The notes below the pieces were generated by a model, which made no database searches, had not been told where the DNA came from, and saw only the letters and a list, made by a program, of their open reading frames with translations. Positions 63,339 to 64,000 of a stretch of DNA of 64,000 bases are shown here, piece after piece (within the stretch, counting starts at the first letter, position 1; every line of letters begins with the position of its first letter). Source of the stretch: CAZJAH01 sp964544155 (GTDB lineage Bacteria; Bacteroidota; Ignavibacteria; Kapaibacteriales; UBA2268); NCBI GenBank assembly GCA_964544155.1, contig CAZJAH010000007.1:23406-87405 (forward strand), given 5' to 3'. The position numbers and the translations under genes were made by a program.

Positions 63339-63863
63339 CTACCCCGGCCACTCACGCTTAAGAATTGCATATACGGCGTCGTCAACCCATTCGCCTTTAA
63401 AGAAAAGGCTTTCGCGGAAGTGCGCTTCCTGGCGGAAGCCGAGCCGCTCTACAAGCTTTAAGGAGGCAGTATTGCGCGGGTCGAGCGAGGCGATTATCCT
63501 GTGCTTACCGAGATCAGCAAAAAGGAAGCCGATAATGGCGTGCGCGGCCTCGAGCGCGAATCCCTTTCCCTTGTAGCCGGCAGCCAGAGTAATGCCTATT
63601 TCGCACTGCCGCGCGTCAATAAAGTGTATGCCGGCATCGCCAATCAAATCCCCGCTATCCTTTGCGGTAAGCGCGAGCTGGAACCAGGTACCCGGCATAT
63701 CGAACTCCGCCGGGTTGCGCGCGATAAATTCCTCTACCTCCGCGAGTGAATCCGGTATCCATCCCTGGTATTTATTTGCCTCCCTATCGGAACGGCAGGC
63801 GAAAAGCTGCGCTGCATCTCCCGGCTCCACCGGCCTTAATATCATCCGCTCTGTTTTAATCAT
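63339..63863 (-). CDS. GNAT family N-acetyltransferase (RimJ/RimL type)
   Basis: The 174-residue protein begins with TERMILRPVEPGDAAQLFAC, the usual RimJ/RimL-like opening. The acetyl-CoA-binding block GYKGKGFALEAAHAIIGFLF and the following NTASLKLVERLGFRQEAHFR are clear. It transfers acetyl from acetyl-CoA to an amine, perhaps a ribosomal N-terminus or a small molecule. The gene is noticeably GC-richer than the nuclease-like gene beside it. The 137 bases after it, to the window end, show nothing. Confidence 0.88.
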   Translation of the reverse strand: MIKTERMILRPVEPGDAAQLFACRSDREANKYQGWIPDSLAEVEEFIARNPAEFDMPGTWFQLALTAKDSGDLIGDAGIHFIDARQCEIGITLAAGYKGKGFALEAAHAIIGFLFADLGKHRIIASLDPRNTASLKLVERLGFRQEAHFRESLFFKGEWVDDAVYAILKREWPG

Positions 63864-64000
63864 GGCGTATCTTCCAAACTGAGTATTATATAATCCATTG
63901 TAGCAATATGAAGAAATATTTTTAACTGATTATCGAGAAAAACGCAAACTATAATAAGAAAATTCTTATTTTAGTTTAATGGCACTAAAGTATAATAAGG

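Noticed and set aside
1..64000. tRNA, rRNA, tmRNA, RNase P and CRISPR
   Set aside because: Looked for T-loop motifs, conserved RNA cores and regularly spaced repeats in the intergenic regions and saw none. A covariance-model scan was not possible.

Overview
The window looks like chromosome from a flagellated, Gram-negative member of the Bacteroidota/Chlorobiota (FCB) group, most like the Ignavibacteria/Kapabacteria side. The evidence is direct but indirect as taxonomy. Three loci carry C-terminal type IX secretion (T9SS) sorting tails (1729-3360, 41222-43138 and the broken gene at 20577-21042). A PorD/DUF4835 gene lies at 16933. A TTTG-N20-TAnnTTTG promoter of Bacteroidota type precedes rpmG. 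Flagellar genes (flgE, fliL, fliM, fliN, fliO), which most Bacteroidota lack, are present together with rpoN. No rRNA, tRNA, CRISPR array, complete transposon or prophage was seen.

Layout. 1-3360: 3' end of flgE, then an ECF sigma factor overlapping a membrane protein that looks like its anti-sigma factor but ends in a T9SS tail. 3453-7575 (minus): M50 protease, MscS-MgtC-membrane protein operon, and infC-rpmI without rplT. 7807-12843: lysS, then a DUF3109-rpoN-dihydroorotate dehydrogenase operon on the minus strand. 12844-13565: no gene, but two related hairpin units that look like tandem small RNAs. 13566-19300: small membrane protein, two outer-membrane barrels (one with a helix-hairpin-helix region), porD and a cation/proton antiporter. 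19536-21042: rpmG, a structured non-coding stretch, a 70-aa protein and a wrecked T9SS cargo gene. 21113-25144 (minus): DUF169 protein, small membrane protein, TauE/SafE exporter and a GltD/DsrL-like iron-sulfur flavoprotein, probably a redox/sulfur unit. 25374-31911: HExxH protein plus zinc ribbon, then an RND efflux operon (adaptor, pump, TolC). 31912-32567 holds a remnant of a RhuM-type gene.

32568-44125: a membrane protein with three repeated winged-helix-like modules, comM, a CBS protein, a glycerophosphodiesterase, DUF971-hutU, a second ECF sigma factor preceded by a 24-codon leader ORF, a lipoprotein, a vWA protein with T9SS tail, a rhodanese and a VOC protein. 44339-51849: an envelope operon of a giant TPR protein, an outer-membrane barrel, a SPOR protein, a TonB-like protein and a 54-aa membrane protein. 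51926-58616: ugd, fliL-fliM-fliN-fliO, then mreB-mreC-mreD. 58639-63863: smc, a PD-(D/E)XK nuclease-like gene and a GNAT acetyltransferase.

Most genes are housekeeping or envelope functions. The points most worth a second look are the paired small-RNA candidates at 13281-13538, the sigma/T9SS-tailed membrane protein pair, the DUF169-TauE-DsrL-like unit, the TPR-to-TonB operon and the missing rplT. I did not find an unmistakable new system. All family names rest on motif recognition by eye, not on database searches.
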